The position numbers and the translations under genes are program-made. From assembly GCF_003386665.1 (NCBI RefSeq), contig NZ_QTUB01000001.1, forward strand, positions 2,418,001-2,482,000: 64,000 bases of DNA. Direction: 5' to 3'. Shown here one piece after another: positions 22,127 to 31,711 of the stretch (its first letter is position 1; every line of letters begins with the position of its first letter). Source of the DNA: Xenorhabdus cabanillasii (GTDB lineage Bacteria > Pseudomonadota > Gammaproteobacteria > Enterobacterales > Enterobacteriaceae). The notes below the pieces were generated by a model. It saw only the letters and a program-made list of their open reading frames with translations, was not told the DNA's origin and did no database searches.

Positions 22127-22142
22127 TGTGATAGTTATCGCT
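22127..22142 (+). promoter_or_regulatory. Candidate CRP site upstream of nupC
   Basis: TGTGA-tagtta-TCGCT matches the left half of the CRP consensus fully and the right half in part. E. coli nupC is CRP-activated. The site is ~65 bp before the nupC start. Half-site matches arise by chance, so this is weak. Confidence 0.3.
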
Positions 22143-22208
22143 ATTTATTATCGTATGTTGCAAAAATGCGATTATAAATTTGCACCTCGTCATGTTTGGA
22201 GTTTTTTT

Positions 22209-23399
22209 ATGTCTCATATTTTTCATTTTGTTCTCGCTTTAGTGGTCATTGGCGGCTTGGCGATTTTTGCGAGTAATAACCGGAAAGATATTCGTATTCG
22301 TTATATTATTCAGTTACTTGCTATTGAACTTGTTCTGGCGTGGTTTTTTCTTAATTCTAATGCTGGATTAGGGATCGTCAAAGGGTTTGACAGCTTGTTT
22401 GTCCACCTGCTGTCTTATGCCGCGAAAGGTACTGGTTTTGTTTTTGGTGGTATGATTGAAGCAAATCTGGCATTTTTCTTCCTGAATGTACTTTGTCCTA
22501 TCATCTTTATCTCTGCTTTGATCGGTATCCTGCAACATATAAAAATTCTACCAATTATCATTCGGGCAATGGGTACTGTGTTGTCCAAAGTTAATGGAAT
22601 GGGAAAACTAGAATCGTTTAATGCGGTCAGCTCATTGATTCTGGGGCAATCAGAGAATTTTATTGCTTATAAAGATGTATTGAACAAAATGTCTGAGCGT
22701 CGGATGTACACAATGGCGGCAACAGCGATGTCTACGGTATCTATGTCTATCGTAGGTGCTTACATGACAATGCTGGAGGCAAAATATGTGGTAGCAGCCC
22801 TGATACTTAATATGTTCAGTACCTTTATCGTTCTGTCCCTTATCAACCCTTACTCTGTTGAAAGTGAAGGGGATATTCATATGAATAATCTGCATGAAGG
22901 GCAAAGTTTCTTTGAAATGCTGGGCGAGTACATTCTGGCTGGTTTCAAAGTCGCTTTGATTGTAGCGGCCATGCTGATTGGCTTTATTGCCTTGATTGCG
23001 GGTATCAACGCCGTTTTTGATATGGCATTTGGTATTTCTTTCCAGGAATGTCTGGGGTATGTTTTCTATCCATTTGCCTGGATCATTGGCATTCCCAGTG
23101 ATGAAGCACTGAAAGTAGGTAGTATCATGGCGACTAAACTGGTTTCTAATGAATTTGTTGCAATGCAGAGTTTACAGGAAATTGCAGGTCAATTGAGTGA
23201 ACATTCAAAAGGTATCCTGTCTGTATTCCTGGTTTCCTTTGCCAACTTCTCATCCATTGGTATTGTTGCCGGTGCTGTTAAAGGTCTGAATGAAAAACAG
23301 GGGAATACTGTCGCGCGTTTTGGCCTGAAATTGTTGTTTGGCTCAACATTGGTGAGTTTCCTGTCGGCTGCAATTACCGGGCTGGTAATGAATATTTAA
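22209..23399 (+). CDS. nupC: Nucleoside:H+ symporter NupC
   Basis: NupC is a concentrative nucleoside transporter of the inner membrane. The 396-aa protein is very close to E. coli Nup[72 protein letters not shown] and [21 protein letters not shown] use the ATG at 22209 ([11 protein letters not shown]), seven bases after GGAG; the longer frame from 22128 adds 27 residues with no family support. Confidence 0.95.
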   Translation: MSHIFHFVLALVVIGGLAIFASNNRKDIRIRYIIQLLAIELVLAWFFLNSNAGLGIVKGFDSLFVHLLSYAAKGTGFVFGGMIEANLAFFFLNVLCPIIFISALIGILQHIKILPIIIRAMGTVLSKVNGMGKLESFNAVSSLILGQSENFIAYKDVLNKMSERRMYTMAATAMSTVSMSIVGAYMTMLEAKYVVAALILNMFSTFIVLSLINPYSVESEGDIHMNNLHEGQSFFEMLGEYILAGFKVALIVAAMLIGFIALIAGINAVFDMAFGISFQECLGYVFYPFAWIIGIPSDEALKVGSIMATKLVSNEFVAMQSLQEIAGQLSEHSKGILSVFLVSFANFSSIGIVAGAVKGLNEKQGNTVARFGLKLLFGSTLVSFLSAAITGLVMNI

Positions 23400-23449
23400 T
23401 TTTCTTAGCAATTTGAATTTTAGATAAAATGACTCAAGAGGTTGACATA

Positions 23450-23668
23450 ATGAATAAAGAAAATCTGCTGGAGATCGCCAACACTGTCATGCCATTTGGT
23501 AAATACAAAGGACGGATGTTAATCGATCTTCCTGAAGAGTATTTACTTTGGTTTGCCCGTAAAGAGGGATTTCCACAAGGAAAATTGGGGGCATTAATGG
23601 AAATGACCCTTGCAATTAAAATTGAAGGGTTGGATTCATTGGTAAAACCATTGAAAAAAACTGACTAG
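23450..23668 (+). CDS. ypeB: DUF3820 family protein YpeB
   Basis: The 72-aa protein matches the YpeB/DUF3820 family: ANTVMPFGKYKGRMLIDLPE, YLLWFARKEGFPQGKLG. The family's function is not established. I choose the ATG at 23450 (MNKENLLEIA), which matches homologue starts. Its last bases overlap the end of the convergent VOC gene by 4 bp. Confidence 0.88.
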   Translation: MNKENLLEIANTVMPFGKYKGRMLIDLPEEYLLWFARKEGFPQGKLGALMEMTLAIKIEGLDSLVKPLKKTD

Positions 23669-24042
23669 CCGTAATTGCGGTCAAGTGGAGCTGTTGGTGC
23701 TGAAATATCAATCAGCGCGCCACTTTTATCTTTAATTAAAAGACGACGCTGACCATAGGGCAAATCACGTGGTGGTTCAACAAGTTCCAGAGTAAGTGTT
23801 TTGGCTTTTGAAAGATAGGGTTCAACATCCTTAACGACGAAAGTGATAATCAACCCCTGGCAAGGCTTTTGATATAGTTCTGGAATAAACTCACTTGTCC
23901 TTAAAAAAGCAGAAATTTTCCTATGTGCTCCAGAAGACATTGTTATAAACCAATCAGATTTGTATTCAATATTAAAATTCAATAGATTAGCAAATAAATT
24001 GCTTGTGCTTGCCAGATCATCAGTAAGAATGTTAGTTAACAT
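23665..24042 (-). CDS. VOC (glyoxalase/bleomycin-resistance) superfamily protein
   Basis: The 125-aa protein has the two babbab repeats of the vicinal-oxygen-chelate fold: residues 1-60 (MLTNILTDDLASTSNLFANL) and 60-120 (GLIITFVVKDVEPYLSKAKT, YGQRRLLIKDKSGALIDISA). The usual metal-ligand His at the N-terminal strand is not obvious, so it may be a binding protein and not an enzyme. Substrate unknown. It follows the broken MATE gene by 6 bp, so the two probably formed one operon. Confidence 0.7.
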   Translation of the reverse strand: MLTNILTDDLASTSNLFANLLNFNIEYKSDWFITMSSGAHRKISAFLRTSEFIPELYQKPCQGLIITFVVKDVEPYLSKAKTLTLELVEPPRDLPYGQRRLLIKDKSGALIDISAPTAPLDRNYG

Positions 24043-24048
24043 ATTGAG

Positions 24049-25081
24049 TTACCCATTACTTTTCAATTTTCTTTTGAACTTGAGATTTAATATCATTGAG
24101 AGTGTAATACAGTTTGTAAACAAACCCAAAACAAGCCCATACCAAAAGCCAGTTATTCCCATTCTTTCTGTGATGAAATCCGTTAGTCCTAATGTAAAAC
24201 CAAGAGGTATCCCAACAAACCAGTAACCTAAAATGGGCACGTAGAATACTATTTTAGTCTCATGAAACCTTCGTAAGATACCTGATAATATGGAGTGTAT
24301 AGAATCAAAAAGCTGAAAAAAGAATAAAAATATTGTGATACTGACAGCAATGTCTATGACAAGAGTATCTTTAGTGTACAAACTAATAATGAAACTGGCA
24401 TATAGACAAAAAATAGCTACTAATATGAACGTGATCAATGTCCCGAATGTTAATGAGATCAGGCTAAACCGTAATGTTGATGGAAAATCTTTTTTAGCAT
24501 TTAAGTAGCTGATTTTTACTGTTGTAACAGAGGAGAACCCACCACCTATGGTGAGTATTATGGCAGATATAATAAACATGATATTACTTGCTGCAATATA
24601 CACAGGGCCTAGAGTAGCAATGCCAAGTGAAATAATATTGATGAATATCATTTTAACAAAAAGTGCCAGTCCACTTGGTATACCGATTGAAAACAATCTT
24701 TTCAGTTCTGAATTGAAGTTAAGGGATAACTTAAATCTGTATTTTTTTATATTCTTTCTTTTTTAAAAAGTAGACAATAAGTAAAATAGCACTGAGATTA
24801 TTAATAACTGCGGTTGTGATACCGGCACCTACTCCCCCCATTTCTGGCATACCAAGTTTACCAAAGATGAAGATATAGTTGAGTGGTATGTTAATAATGA
24901 AAGCAAAACCAGAAATATACATTGCGACTTTTGTATTTTCGAGTCCCTGTAATAAAGAGCGGAACACATTGAATATCATCACTCCGGGCACACCAAGTGC
25001 CATTGCAGTAATGTAACCTTTTGTGATATCTACAACATTTTTATCAATACCAATAAGAGATAGAAACTGAACGGCTAACAA
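24049..25081 (-). pseudogene. MATE family efflux transporter, 5' truncated and frameshifted
   Basis: Two frames make up the C-terminal three quarters of a MATE transporter. The upstream part (25081-24731) has SLLQGLENTKVAMYISGFAF and EMGGVGAGITTAVINNLSAI. The downstream part (24696-24049) has GIPSGLALFVKMIFINIISL and a second half of six membrane segments. The frame breaks in a run of seven T on the plus strand at 24742-24748; past it the text continues YRFKLSLNFNSELKRLFSIG without loss. The first ~120 residues are missing before 25081. One indel might be a sequencing error, but the missing N-terminus means that it is dead anyway. Confidence 0.8.
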
Positions 25082-25573
25082 TAAAATTGAAAAATAAGAG
25101 AACGATTATGCGAAGAAGAGTCTAATTCTGGACTGATTGATAATTTAGAAAAATTAATGCTATTAAACAGGGTCATAAATAGAAAAATATTTTACTGATT
25201 ATCGATATAAAGTAGAAACTGATACAATATATAGGGCGGTATTTATTTTTGGAATAATACCTATATCAAGTTTTTAAATTTTTAATATAAAAATACTATA
25301 CTTAGGTAATATTTTATGGTAGCTCATTTCTTTAAAAAAAATTTTGTTATTGAGAATAATAATTAAATCTCGGTGACTGTCTTGTCAGGTGATAACTATT
25401 TTTCATTATTCAAATGATTTGTAATGGTTTAATATATTATTGTGTCTTTTTAATGGCTCATAATTTAGATAAATTATATGTAAAAACGTAGCTCTTTATA
25501 ATATCCAACTGTCAACGGATATTTATTAATTTTATCATTATAGATCATTTTTATTTCAAGTTGAGGTGATAAG
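25082..25573. other. AT-rich intergenic gap, no gene recognised
   Basis: Bases 25085-25195 read on the plus strand as a 30-codon open stretch without start (EEESNSGLIDNLEKLMLLNR), possibly the tail of a lost gene. The rest is very AT-rich; presumably it contains the promoter of the 25574 gene. Nothing else stands out. Confidence 0.5.
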
Positions 25574-26833
25574 ATGAATATTGATAAAGATACAGTTTTA
25601 TCTGATAAAAAAACGGATGAATCTTCTATTACTGTTTCTATACCAGATGGTGCTGATGTTATTATTGGTCAGCATTGTTATTTGATAGTCACGGTTAAAT
25701 CGTCACAAGTTAAATCTATTAAAAGAATTTCAATAGAGGATCCAAAAAATAATATAGTGGTATCAAAGGAAGAGGATTGGAAGCTTATAGATGATACTTC
25801 CGGAAAAGCTATATTTATGTTGGCAATTGATAATAATTTGTCACCAAATACATCAGTTAGCTACATTGTTCATGCACATTCGGATACAGACGCAGATGTA
25901 CAGGGAATAGCGCCTCTAACGGTTAGTTATACAACAAAAAAAATAAACGAATGGAGCTTTATTTCATTAAAAACAGATATGGAAATTATTGAAGTGACAC
26001 ATAAACCTAACGCTATCGATGATCCTAATAGTAAATATATTAATTATACTGGAGTAATAATTGATCAGAATAATAATCCATTAAAAAATACACAGATAAT
26101 AATATCATCTGTGTATCCGAGACATGATTTGGAAATGGTTGATATAGCAACAGTTCCAGTTAGTAATAAAACTCCTGAACTTGTTAAAATTCAAAAAAGA
26201 AAAAATCTTTCTGATTTCTTTGTTATTAGTAGTGATGAAAATGGAAATGTGGGATTTCGTGTTTATCCAAGAGCACTGTCTGTAAGGATTGAATTTATTG
26301 TTGAAATATTGGGAATGAATTTTGCGATACCTACAGTATTTGCATATGTTGTAGAAGTTTCTGATTCAAGTGTCCCTCCTCCACAAATTTTTGGAATATT
26401 ACCAGGAGGAGTAATTAAAAAAGAAACTGGAGTTAAAGAGTTTATAGTAGCTGTTCCAGAATATGAATCTCTTATGGCTGGGGATGCTATTATATTTTTA
26501 ATTAAAGATGAAGACAATAAAGTAATTCAACTTAAACCGACCTATTTAGTAAGTAGCCATTCAAAATTTGGTGGTTATGATATTAGCTTATCATACGAGA
26601 AAATACCATTTAATAAGAGACTGGGATTTTATTATCTAGTTGTTAGTATGTCAGGGGATAGTATGTACTCTGTAAAACTAGGGGTTATTTTCGAAGATGT
26701 TTCTAGAGATAATACCAATAATGGAAACAATGGAAACAATTGTGACGATGGCCTTTATAACAAAGTTGATGTAGACTCAAATTATTCGGATGGAACTTTC
26801 AGTTTGAAAATAAAAAGTATTACGATGATTTGA
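25574..26833 (+). CDS. Orphan protein of Ig-like beta-domain character (419 aa)
   Basis: I do not recognise this protein. It is low-GC with many Asp, Asn, Ser and Ile. There is no signal peptide. Residues 15-125 (SITVSIPDGADVIIGQHCYL ... APLTVSYTT) and 140-250 (KYINYTGVIIDQNNNPLKNT ... NGNVGFRVYP) look like two Ig/invasin-like beta domains: the second has the 'v.D.ngnPl.n..i..s' and 'de.G...f' pattern of such folds. A third domain follows from ~270 after a PPPQ linker, and an Asn/Gly repeat (NNGNNGNN) precedes the C-terminus. Start at 25574 follows GAGGTGAT. A possible secreted or surface-associated insect-related factor, but this is conjecture. Confidence 0.6.
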   Translation: MNIDKDTVLSDKKTDESSITVSIPDGADVIIGQHCYLIVTVKSSQVKSIKRISIEDPKNNIVVSKEEDWKLIDDTSGKAIFMLAIDNNLSPNTSVSYIVHAHSDTDADVQGIAPLTVSYTTKKINEWSFISLKTDMEIIEVTHKPNAIDDPNSKYINYTGVIIDQNNNPLKNTQIIISSVYPRHDLEMVDIATVPVSNKTPELVKIQKRKNLSDFFVISSDENGNVGFRVYPRALSVRIEFIVEILGMNFAIPTVFAYVVEVSDSSVPPPQIFGILPGGVIKKETGVKEFIVAVPEYESLMAGDAIIFLIKDEDNKVIQLKPTYLVSSHSKFGGYDISLSYEKIPFNKRLGFYYLVVSMSGDSMYSVKLGVIFEDVSRDNTNNGNNGNNCDDGLYNKVDVDSNYSDGTFSLKIKSITMI

Positions 26834-26879
26834 TGCTTTAAGAGATAGGTTGTTTTCACTATATTATATTCAGCTATAA

Positions 26880-26915
26880 GAAAAATCCCTGAAAACTTGC
26901 GCTTTCAGGGATTCA
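26880..26915 (-). terminator. Terminator of the tRNA-Ala operon
   Basis: AATCCCTGAAA pairs with TTTCAGGGATT around a 9-base loop; on the minus strand the stem runs into a T-tract (GGGATTTTTC). It sits 7 bp past the second tRNA-Ala and can also end the convergent 25574 transcript. Confidence 0.85.
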
Positions 26916-26921
26916 GAATCC

Positions 26922-26997
<76 letters not shown>

Positions 26998-27022
26998 ACA
27001 ATTGTGGTTCAGGATAACTATT

Positions 27023-27098
<76 letters not shown>

Positions 27099-27125
27099 AA
27101 ATCAAAATCCTGTGGAACGGAGCGC

Positions 27126-27154
27126 ATCATATGAAACCCGAAGAACTCTGTCAA
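27126..27154 (-). promoter_or_regulatory. Sigma-70 promoter for the tRNA-Ala unit
   Basis: On the minus strand TTGACA, 17 bases, then TATGAT; the -35 is perfect and the spacing ideal. Transcription would start about 20 bp before the first tRNA-Ala. A GC-rich discriminator (GCGCTCC) follows, as expected for stringently controlled stable RNA. Confidence 0.75.
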
Positions 27155-27284
27155 CGGATTCATTAATATTTCCGGTGTAAACGCTGAAAAAGCCATCAAT
27201 GTCTGGTTGGAAGAATAAAAAATAAAGGCACTACAATAAATTGTGTGCCTTTATAACTGATTTTGGCCGATTTTCTAATACTGA

Positions 27285-28700
27285 TTATTGCGCTTCACGC
27301 TGGGCAATATAAGCCAGAGCTTTATCAATACGAGAAAGTGAACGCGTTTGATTAATCGCGTGGATAGTCACATCAACACTTGGAGATTGACCAGCACCAG
27401 TAACCGCAACACGCAATGGCATGCCCACTTTACCCATACCGACTTCCAGTTCGTCAGCCGTTGACTGAATGGCATGATGGATGTTCTCTGGTGTCCATTC
27501 GGTAATAGCAGCCAGTTTTTCACGGACAACTTCTAATGGCTGACGAGCTACTGGCCGCAGATGTTTTTTCGCAGCATCGGCATCGAACTCTGCAAATTCT
27601 TCATAGAAATAATGGCAAGTGCTGGCCATTTCTTTCAATGTCTTGCAGCGTTCACCCAATAGTTTAATCAGGTCAACCAGTTCCGGGCCAGTACGTGTAT
27701 CAATACCTTGTTGTTTAATATGCCATGCTAAATGAACAGCAACTTTTTCCGCTGGCAGAGTATTCATGTAATGATGGTTCAACCATTGCAGCTTTTCAGT
27801 GTTGAAAGCGCTGGCTGATTTGCTGATAGCGTCAAGGCTGAACAGCTCGGTCATTTCTTCAACGCTGAAAATTTCCTGATCGCCATGTGACCATCCCAAA
27901 CGAACCAGGTAGTTCAAAAGTGCTTCCGGCAGATAGCCATCATCGCGATATTGCATCACGCTGACGGCACCATGACGTTTAGACAATTTTTTACCATCGT
28001 CACCGAGGATCATAGAAACATGAGCATATTCTGGTACTGGTGCGCCGAGCGCTTTCAGAATATTAATTTGACGCGGTGTGTTATTGATGTGGTCTTCACC
28101 ACGAATAACGTGAGTGATTTCCATATCCCAGTCATCAATAACAACACAAAAGTTATAAGTTGGTGAGCCATCAGTACGGCGAATGATCAAGTCGTCCAGC
28201 TCTTGGTTACTGAATTCAATCGGACCACGGATGCTGTCATTAAAAATAACAGAACCTTCCTGTGGGTTGCGGAAACGCACAACATGTGGTTCATCGTGGT
28301 TATGCTGGCACTCACTATCACGGCAACGACCGTCATAACGAGGTTTTTCGCCATTTGCCATTTGAGTTTCACGTAATTGTTCCAAACGCTCTTTAGAACA
28401 ATGGCAGCGATACGCTGTACCTTGTTCCAGCATTTCATCAATAACCTGATTATAACGGTCAAAACGTTTGGTCTGATAATAAGGACCTTCATCCCAATTC
28501 AGATTTAACCAGTTCATTCCGTCCATAATCGCATCAATGGCTTCTTGAGTTGAACGCTCCAGATCAGTGTCTTCAATGCGCAGAACAAATTCACCTTTGT
28601 TATGGCGACTGTATAGCCAGGAATAAAGAGCAGTGCGTGCGCCGCCAACGTGAAGATAGCCAGTAGGACTTGGCGCAAAACGGGTTTTTATTTTACTCAT
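27285..28700 (-). CDS. gltX: Glutamyl-tRNA synthetase GltX
   Basis: GltX charges tRNA-Glu. The 471-aa class I synthetase has the HIGH-type motif ([12 protein letters not shown], residues 11-22), the KMSKS-type motif KKLSKRHG (~237), a Cys-rich zinc insertion (CHCSKE ... CRDSECQH) and standard length. It lies between the Ala and Val/Lys tRNAs, as in E. coli. Confidence 0.97.
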   Translation of the reverse strand: MSKIKTRFAPSPTGYLHVGGARTALYSWLYSRHNKGEFVLRIEDTDLERSTQEAIDAIMDGMNWLNLNWDEGPYYQTKRFDRYNQVIDEMLEQGTAYRCHCSKERLEQLRETQMANGEKPRYDGRCRDSECQHNHDEPHVVRFRNPQEGSVIFNDSIRGPIEFSNQELDDLIIRRTDGSPTYNFCVVIDDWDMEITHVIRGEDHINNTPRQINILKALGAPVPEYAHVSMILGDDGKKLSKRHGAVSVMQYRDDGYLPEALLNYLVRLGWSHGDQEIFSVEEMTELFSLDAISKSASAFNTEKLQWLNHHYMNTLPAEKVAVHLAWHIKQQGIDTRTGPELVDLIKLLGERCKTLKEMASTCHYFYEEFAEFDADAAKKHLRPVARQPLEVVREKLAAITEWTPENIHHAIQSTADELEVGMGKVGMPLRVAVTGAGQSPSVDVTIHAINQTRSLSRIDKALAYIAQREAQ

Positions 28701-28936
28701 CGGGAATTGCCTTAATTACATTTCACTTTTCAGAGAACGTTTTGGATGATTGAAGTAACAATTGAAATAACAATAGTGGGGGTTATTTTATCACTGGACT
28801 TCAATTCCTCAATGGCGTTGATGGTAGGTTATTGAGAAAAGGTAAAATGCATTGTTTAAATGGTAACTCATAGTGACTATAATTGTTTCATTCTGTGTAA
28901 TTTTGCGACGAATGAAAATTTTAGTAATAAAAACCG

Positions 28937-28964
28937 TTGACTCACTTCGAACTATCCCTATAAT
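28937..28964 (+). promoter_or_regulatory. Sigma-70 promoter of the Val/Lys tRNA cluster
   Basis: TTGACT (28937-28942), a 16-base spacer and TATAAT (28959-28964), followed by a GC-rich discriminator GCGACTCC. The first tRNA starts 18 bp downstream. This promoter probably drives all seven tRNA genes. Confidence 0.8.
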
Positions 28965-28981
28965 GCGACTCCATCACAACG

Positions 28982-29057
28982 GGGCGATTAGCTCAGTTGG
29001 TAGAGCATCTCCCTTACAAGGAGGGGGCCATTGGTTCGAGTCCGATATCGCCCACCA
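28982..29057 (+). tRNA. tRNA-Val (anticodon TAC)
   Basis: A 76-nt tRNA starting GGGCGATTAGCTCAG with anticodon TAC in CTTACAA and encoded CCA. Its variable/T-arm (GGCCATTGGTTCGAGTCCGA) differs from the other three tRNA-Val copies here. Confidence 0.97.
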
Positions 29058-29119
29058 TTTTCTCATAGTGATAAACTGGAGGAAGTGGCAACCGTAGTGA
29101 TGAAAATGATTTTATGATT

Positions 29120-29195
29120 GGGCGATTAGCTCAGTTGGTAGAGCATCTCCCTTACAAGGAGGGGGTCATCAGTTCGAATCTGGTATCGCCCACCA
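29120..29195 (+). tRNA. tRNA-Val (anticodon TAC)
   Basis: Second Val copy; T-arm CATCAGTTCGAATCTGGT. Encoded CCA. It pairs with the same acceptor stem as the first. Confidence 0.97.
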
Positions 29196-29273
29196 ATCAT
29201 AAGTCAGTGATATAGATGTCGTTACAGTCACTTTTCAGTAATAGTCATCATGCAGTAATAGTCATCATGAAGT

Positions 29274-29349
29274 GGGCGATTAGCTCAGTTGGTAGAGCAT
29301 CTCCCTTACAAGGAGGGGGTCATCAGTTCGAATCTGGTATCGCCCACCA
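29274..29349 (+). tRNA. tRNA-Val (anticodon TAC)
   Basis: Third Val copy, identical to the second over the mature tRNA. Encoded CCA. Confidence 0.97.
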
Positions 29350-29391
29350 CTTCATTAGATTGTTCCGCAGTATCACAGCGATATTTACGAT

Positions 29392-29467
29392 GGGTCGTTA
29401 GCTCAGTCGGTAGAGCAGTTGACTTTTAATCAATTGGTCGCAGGTTCGAATCCTGCACGACCCACCA
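29392..29467 (+). tRNA. tRNA-Lys (anticodon TTT)
   Basis: A 76-nt tRNA starting GGGTCGTTAGCTCAGTCGG with anticodon loop CTTTTAA (TTT) and encoded CCA; first of three Lys copies. Confidence 0.97.
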
Positions 29468-29498
29468 TCTTAAATATCAAAATCAAAATTATCTAATC

Positions 29499-29574
29499 GG
29501 GTCGTTAGCTCAGTCGGTAGAGCAGTTGACTTTTAATCAATTGGTCGCAGGTTCGAATCCTGCACGACCCACCA
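29499..29574 (+). tRNA. tRNA-Lys (anticodon TTT)
   Basis: Second Lys copy, identical in the mature part. The spacers after copies one and two are also similar (atatcaaaatc.gaatta..taatc), which indicates recent tandem duplication including spacer. Confidence 0.97.
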
Positions 29575-29604
29575 TTTAGATATCAAAATCAGAATTACCT
29601 AATC

Positions 29605-29680
29605 GGGTCGTTAGCTCAGTCGGTAGAGCAGTTGACTTTTAATCAATTGGTCGCAGGTTCGAATCCTGCACGACCCACCA
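29605..29680 (+). tRNA. tRNA-Lys (anticodon TTT)
   Basis: Third Lys copy, identical in the mature part; anticodon TTT, encoded CCA. Confidence 0.97.
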
Positions 29681-29702
29681 TTTAGGTATCACAGTATGAA
29701 GT

Positions 29703-29778
29703 GGGCGATTAGCTCAGTTGGTAGAGCATCTCCCTTACAAGGAGGGGGTCATCAGTTCGAATCTGGTATCGCCCACCA
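29703..29778 (+). tRNA. tRNA-Val (anticodon TAC)
   Basis: Fourth Val copy, after the Lys block. The preceding bases (atgaagt) and the following ones (cttcat) match those around the third Val copy, so it was probably copied together with its flanks. Confidence 0.97.
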
Positions 29779-29908
29779 CTTCATCCGGCTCCTTATAATC
29801 CAGCTATCAAATAATATACAATCAAAATCTGTGTCTGATTTTTAATTAGATTATGTAAAAACAGCATAGTCCCTCAATAAGATCAGAAAATGCTGATTTT
29901 TTAACTTG

Positions 29909-30580
29909 TTACTGAGTTTTTAATCCGTAACTTTTAAATTTTGTCAAAATTCGTTGCATCTCTTCGGAAGAGAGCGTCGGAATATTTTTTGCAGCATTTC
30001 CAATATTATTTCCAACAACAGTCAGGATTTTTAAATAAAGTTTCGCCAGGATTTCCACCTCATTTGCCAGCCATAGCGCTTTTTCCAGATTGGCTTCCAT
30101 CGCGATCATGCCGTGATGTTGCATTAACAGTGCCTTACTGTGCTTAATTCCCTCCTTGACGCTCTTTGCCAGTTCAGGAGTCCCAAAGGTTGAGTAGGGA
30201 ATACAAGGGACATGATCTGTTCCTGTAACCGCTACCATATAATGAATGGCAGGGATGGAATGATTGAGTATGGAAACTGCCGTTGCATTGACAGCATGGT
30301 TATGCACAACGGTATTCAACTCAGGGCGTGCTTGATAGCAGGATAGATGAAAATGCCATTCACTTGATGGCACTTTATCCGGTTCAGCTTCCCCGTCATG
30401 TTTGATGTAGACAATCTGATCTGGGGTCAATAGTTCATAGGGGACACCACTGGGAGTGATAAGAAAACCATCCTGATAGCGAGTACTGATATTTCCTGAT
30501 GTTCCTTGATTTAAACCCAGTGCATTCATCTTAAGGCAAGTTTCAATGATTGACTGGCAGATATGTTCTCTATTTACCAT
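29909..30580 (-). CDS. FucA-like class II aldolase, probable methylthioribulose-1-P aldolase (Ald2)
   Basis: The 223-aa protein is a zinc class II aldolase close to L-fuculose-1-phosphate aldolase (GLNQGTSGNISTRYQDGFLI, HNHAVNATAVSILN). Zinc ligands His93, His95 and His156 and the acid Glu74 are in place. Set directly after mtnK and mtnA, it most likely acts as Ald2 of the 'DHAP shunt': it cleaves 5-methylthioribulose-1-phosphate to dihydroxyacetone phosphate and methylthioacetaldehyde. It is not MtnB, the dehydratase of the universal salvage route; no mtnC, mtnD or fuc genes lie nearby. The gene starts 12 bp after the mtnA stop. A role in fuculose use remains possible but is unsupported by context. 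Confidence 0.82.
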   Translation of the reverse strand: MVNREHICQSIIETCLKMNALGLNQGTSGNISTRYQDGFLITPSGVPYELLTPDQIVYIKHDGEAEPDKVPSSEWHFHLSCYQARPELNTVVHNHAVNATAVSILNHSIPAIHYMVAVTGTDHVPCIPYSTFGTPELAKSVKEGIKHSKALLMQHHGMIAMEANLEKALWLANEVEILAKLYLKILTVVGNNIGNAAKNIPTLSSEEMQRILTKFKSYGLKTQ

Positions 30581-30592
30581 AAAAAATAGCCA

Positions 30593-31696
30593 TTACGAAT
30601 ACTGCTGGTATAAATCAGGGAAAAGCGAGCGCAATCCTTCTGCACTGGCATCACAGAGCCCGCGTTCTGTAATTAATCCGGTAACGAATTCTGCTGGTGT
30701 AACATCAAAAGCGTAATTTCCACAACGTGTTCCTTGCGGAACGGTATTGACCCAATTGTGTTTTCCTTCCGAAGTGAGCCCATAGACATGTGATTGCTCT
30801 TCACCTGAACGTTGTTCAATAGGGATCTCTTTTACTCCATCCCAAACTGTAAAATCCAGTGTCGGTGATGGTAAAGCAACATAAAATGGCACTTGATTTG
30901 CTTTGGCTGCCAGAGCCTTAAGATAGGTACCAATCTTATTGCAAACATCTCCTCTGGCGGTTGTCCTGTCTGTGCCAACAATACAAAGATCCACTTTCCC
31001 ATGTTGCATCAAGTGACCTCCTGCATTATCAGCGACTAAAGTATGTGGTACACCGTGTGAACCTAATTCAAAAGCCGTCAATCCCCCCTGATTGCGAGGA
31101 CGAGTTTCATCAACCCAAACATGAACTTTAATGCCTGCATCATGTGCCATATAAATGGGTGATAATGCAGTACCCCAATCCACTGTTGCCAGCCATCCCG
31201 CGTTGCAGTGAGTCAATATATTCACGACTTCACCTGCTGGTTTATTCGCAGCGACTCCTTGTATGATTTTCAGGCCATTTTCACCAATCTTACGGCATAG
31301 TTCGACGTCTTCATCAGCAATTTCGTTGGCAATACGATAAGCAGTCTCTTTACGCTGTGGAGGGCATGTATTTTGCAGTACCTGATATGAACGATCCAAA
31401 GCCCATTTTAAATTAATAGCAGTTGGCCGGGTTTTGACTAGCGTGTCATGAGCCAGTTGCAAATTCTCAGTGCTGCTATCTTGGCGCATTGCCAGTGCTA
31501 TACCATAAGCAGCAACAGCACCAATTAAAGGGGCACCACGTACCCACATTTCTTTGATCGCTGTTGCAGCATCCTGCATAGTGCTTAATTGAATGATTTG
31601 TAACTCAAAAGGCAGTTTGGTCTGATCGAAAATTTCGACGGTATATCCGTCGCCAGCAAGCCAAACAGATCGATAATGGATGCCATTAATTTTCAT
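30593..31696 (-). CDS. mtnA: 5-methylthioribose-1-phosphate isomerase MtnA
   Basis: MtnA converts 5-methylthioribose-1-phosphate to the ribulose form. The 367-aa protein belongs to the eIF2B-alpha-like family: [40 protein letters not shown] (catalytic Cys), [10 protein letters not shown] and [20 protein letters not shown] (catalytic Asp), VAAPSPT-like [12 protein letters not shown]. It lies 15 bp after mtnK and 12 bp before the aldolase, in one operon. Confidence 0.95.
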   Translation of the reverse strand: MKINGIHYRSVWLAGDGYTVEIFDQTKLPFELQIIQLSTMQDAATAIKEMWVRGAPLIGAVAAYGIALAMRQDSSTENLQLAHDTLVKTRPTAINLKWALDRSYQVLQNTCPPQRKETAYRIANEIADEDVELCRKIGENGLKIIQGVAANKPAGEVVNILTHCNAGWLATVDWGTALSPIYMAHDAGIKVHVWVDETRPRNQGGLTAFELGSHGVPHTLVADNAGGHLMQHGKVDLCIVGTDRTTARGDVCNKIGTYLKALAAKANQVPFYVALPSPTLDFTVWDGVKEIPIEQRSGEEQSHVYGLTSEGKHNWVNTVPQGTRCGNYAFDVTPAEFVTGLITERGLCDASAEGLRSLFPDLYQQYS

Positions 31697-31711
31697 CTAA
31701 GTCTCTTAATC

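Noticed and set aside
28982..29778. Regularly spaced 76-bp repeats that could be read as a repeat array such as CRISPR
   Set aside because: Each unit folds as a tRNA with a clear anticodon and encoded CCA; units are of two types and spacers are not of even length.
29909..30580. MtnB (methylthioribulose-1-phosphate dehydratase) for the aldolase-like gene
   Set aside because: The sequence follows FucA much more closely (GLNQGTSGNIS, HNHAVNATAVSILN) and no other genes of the universal salvage pathway are nearby.
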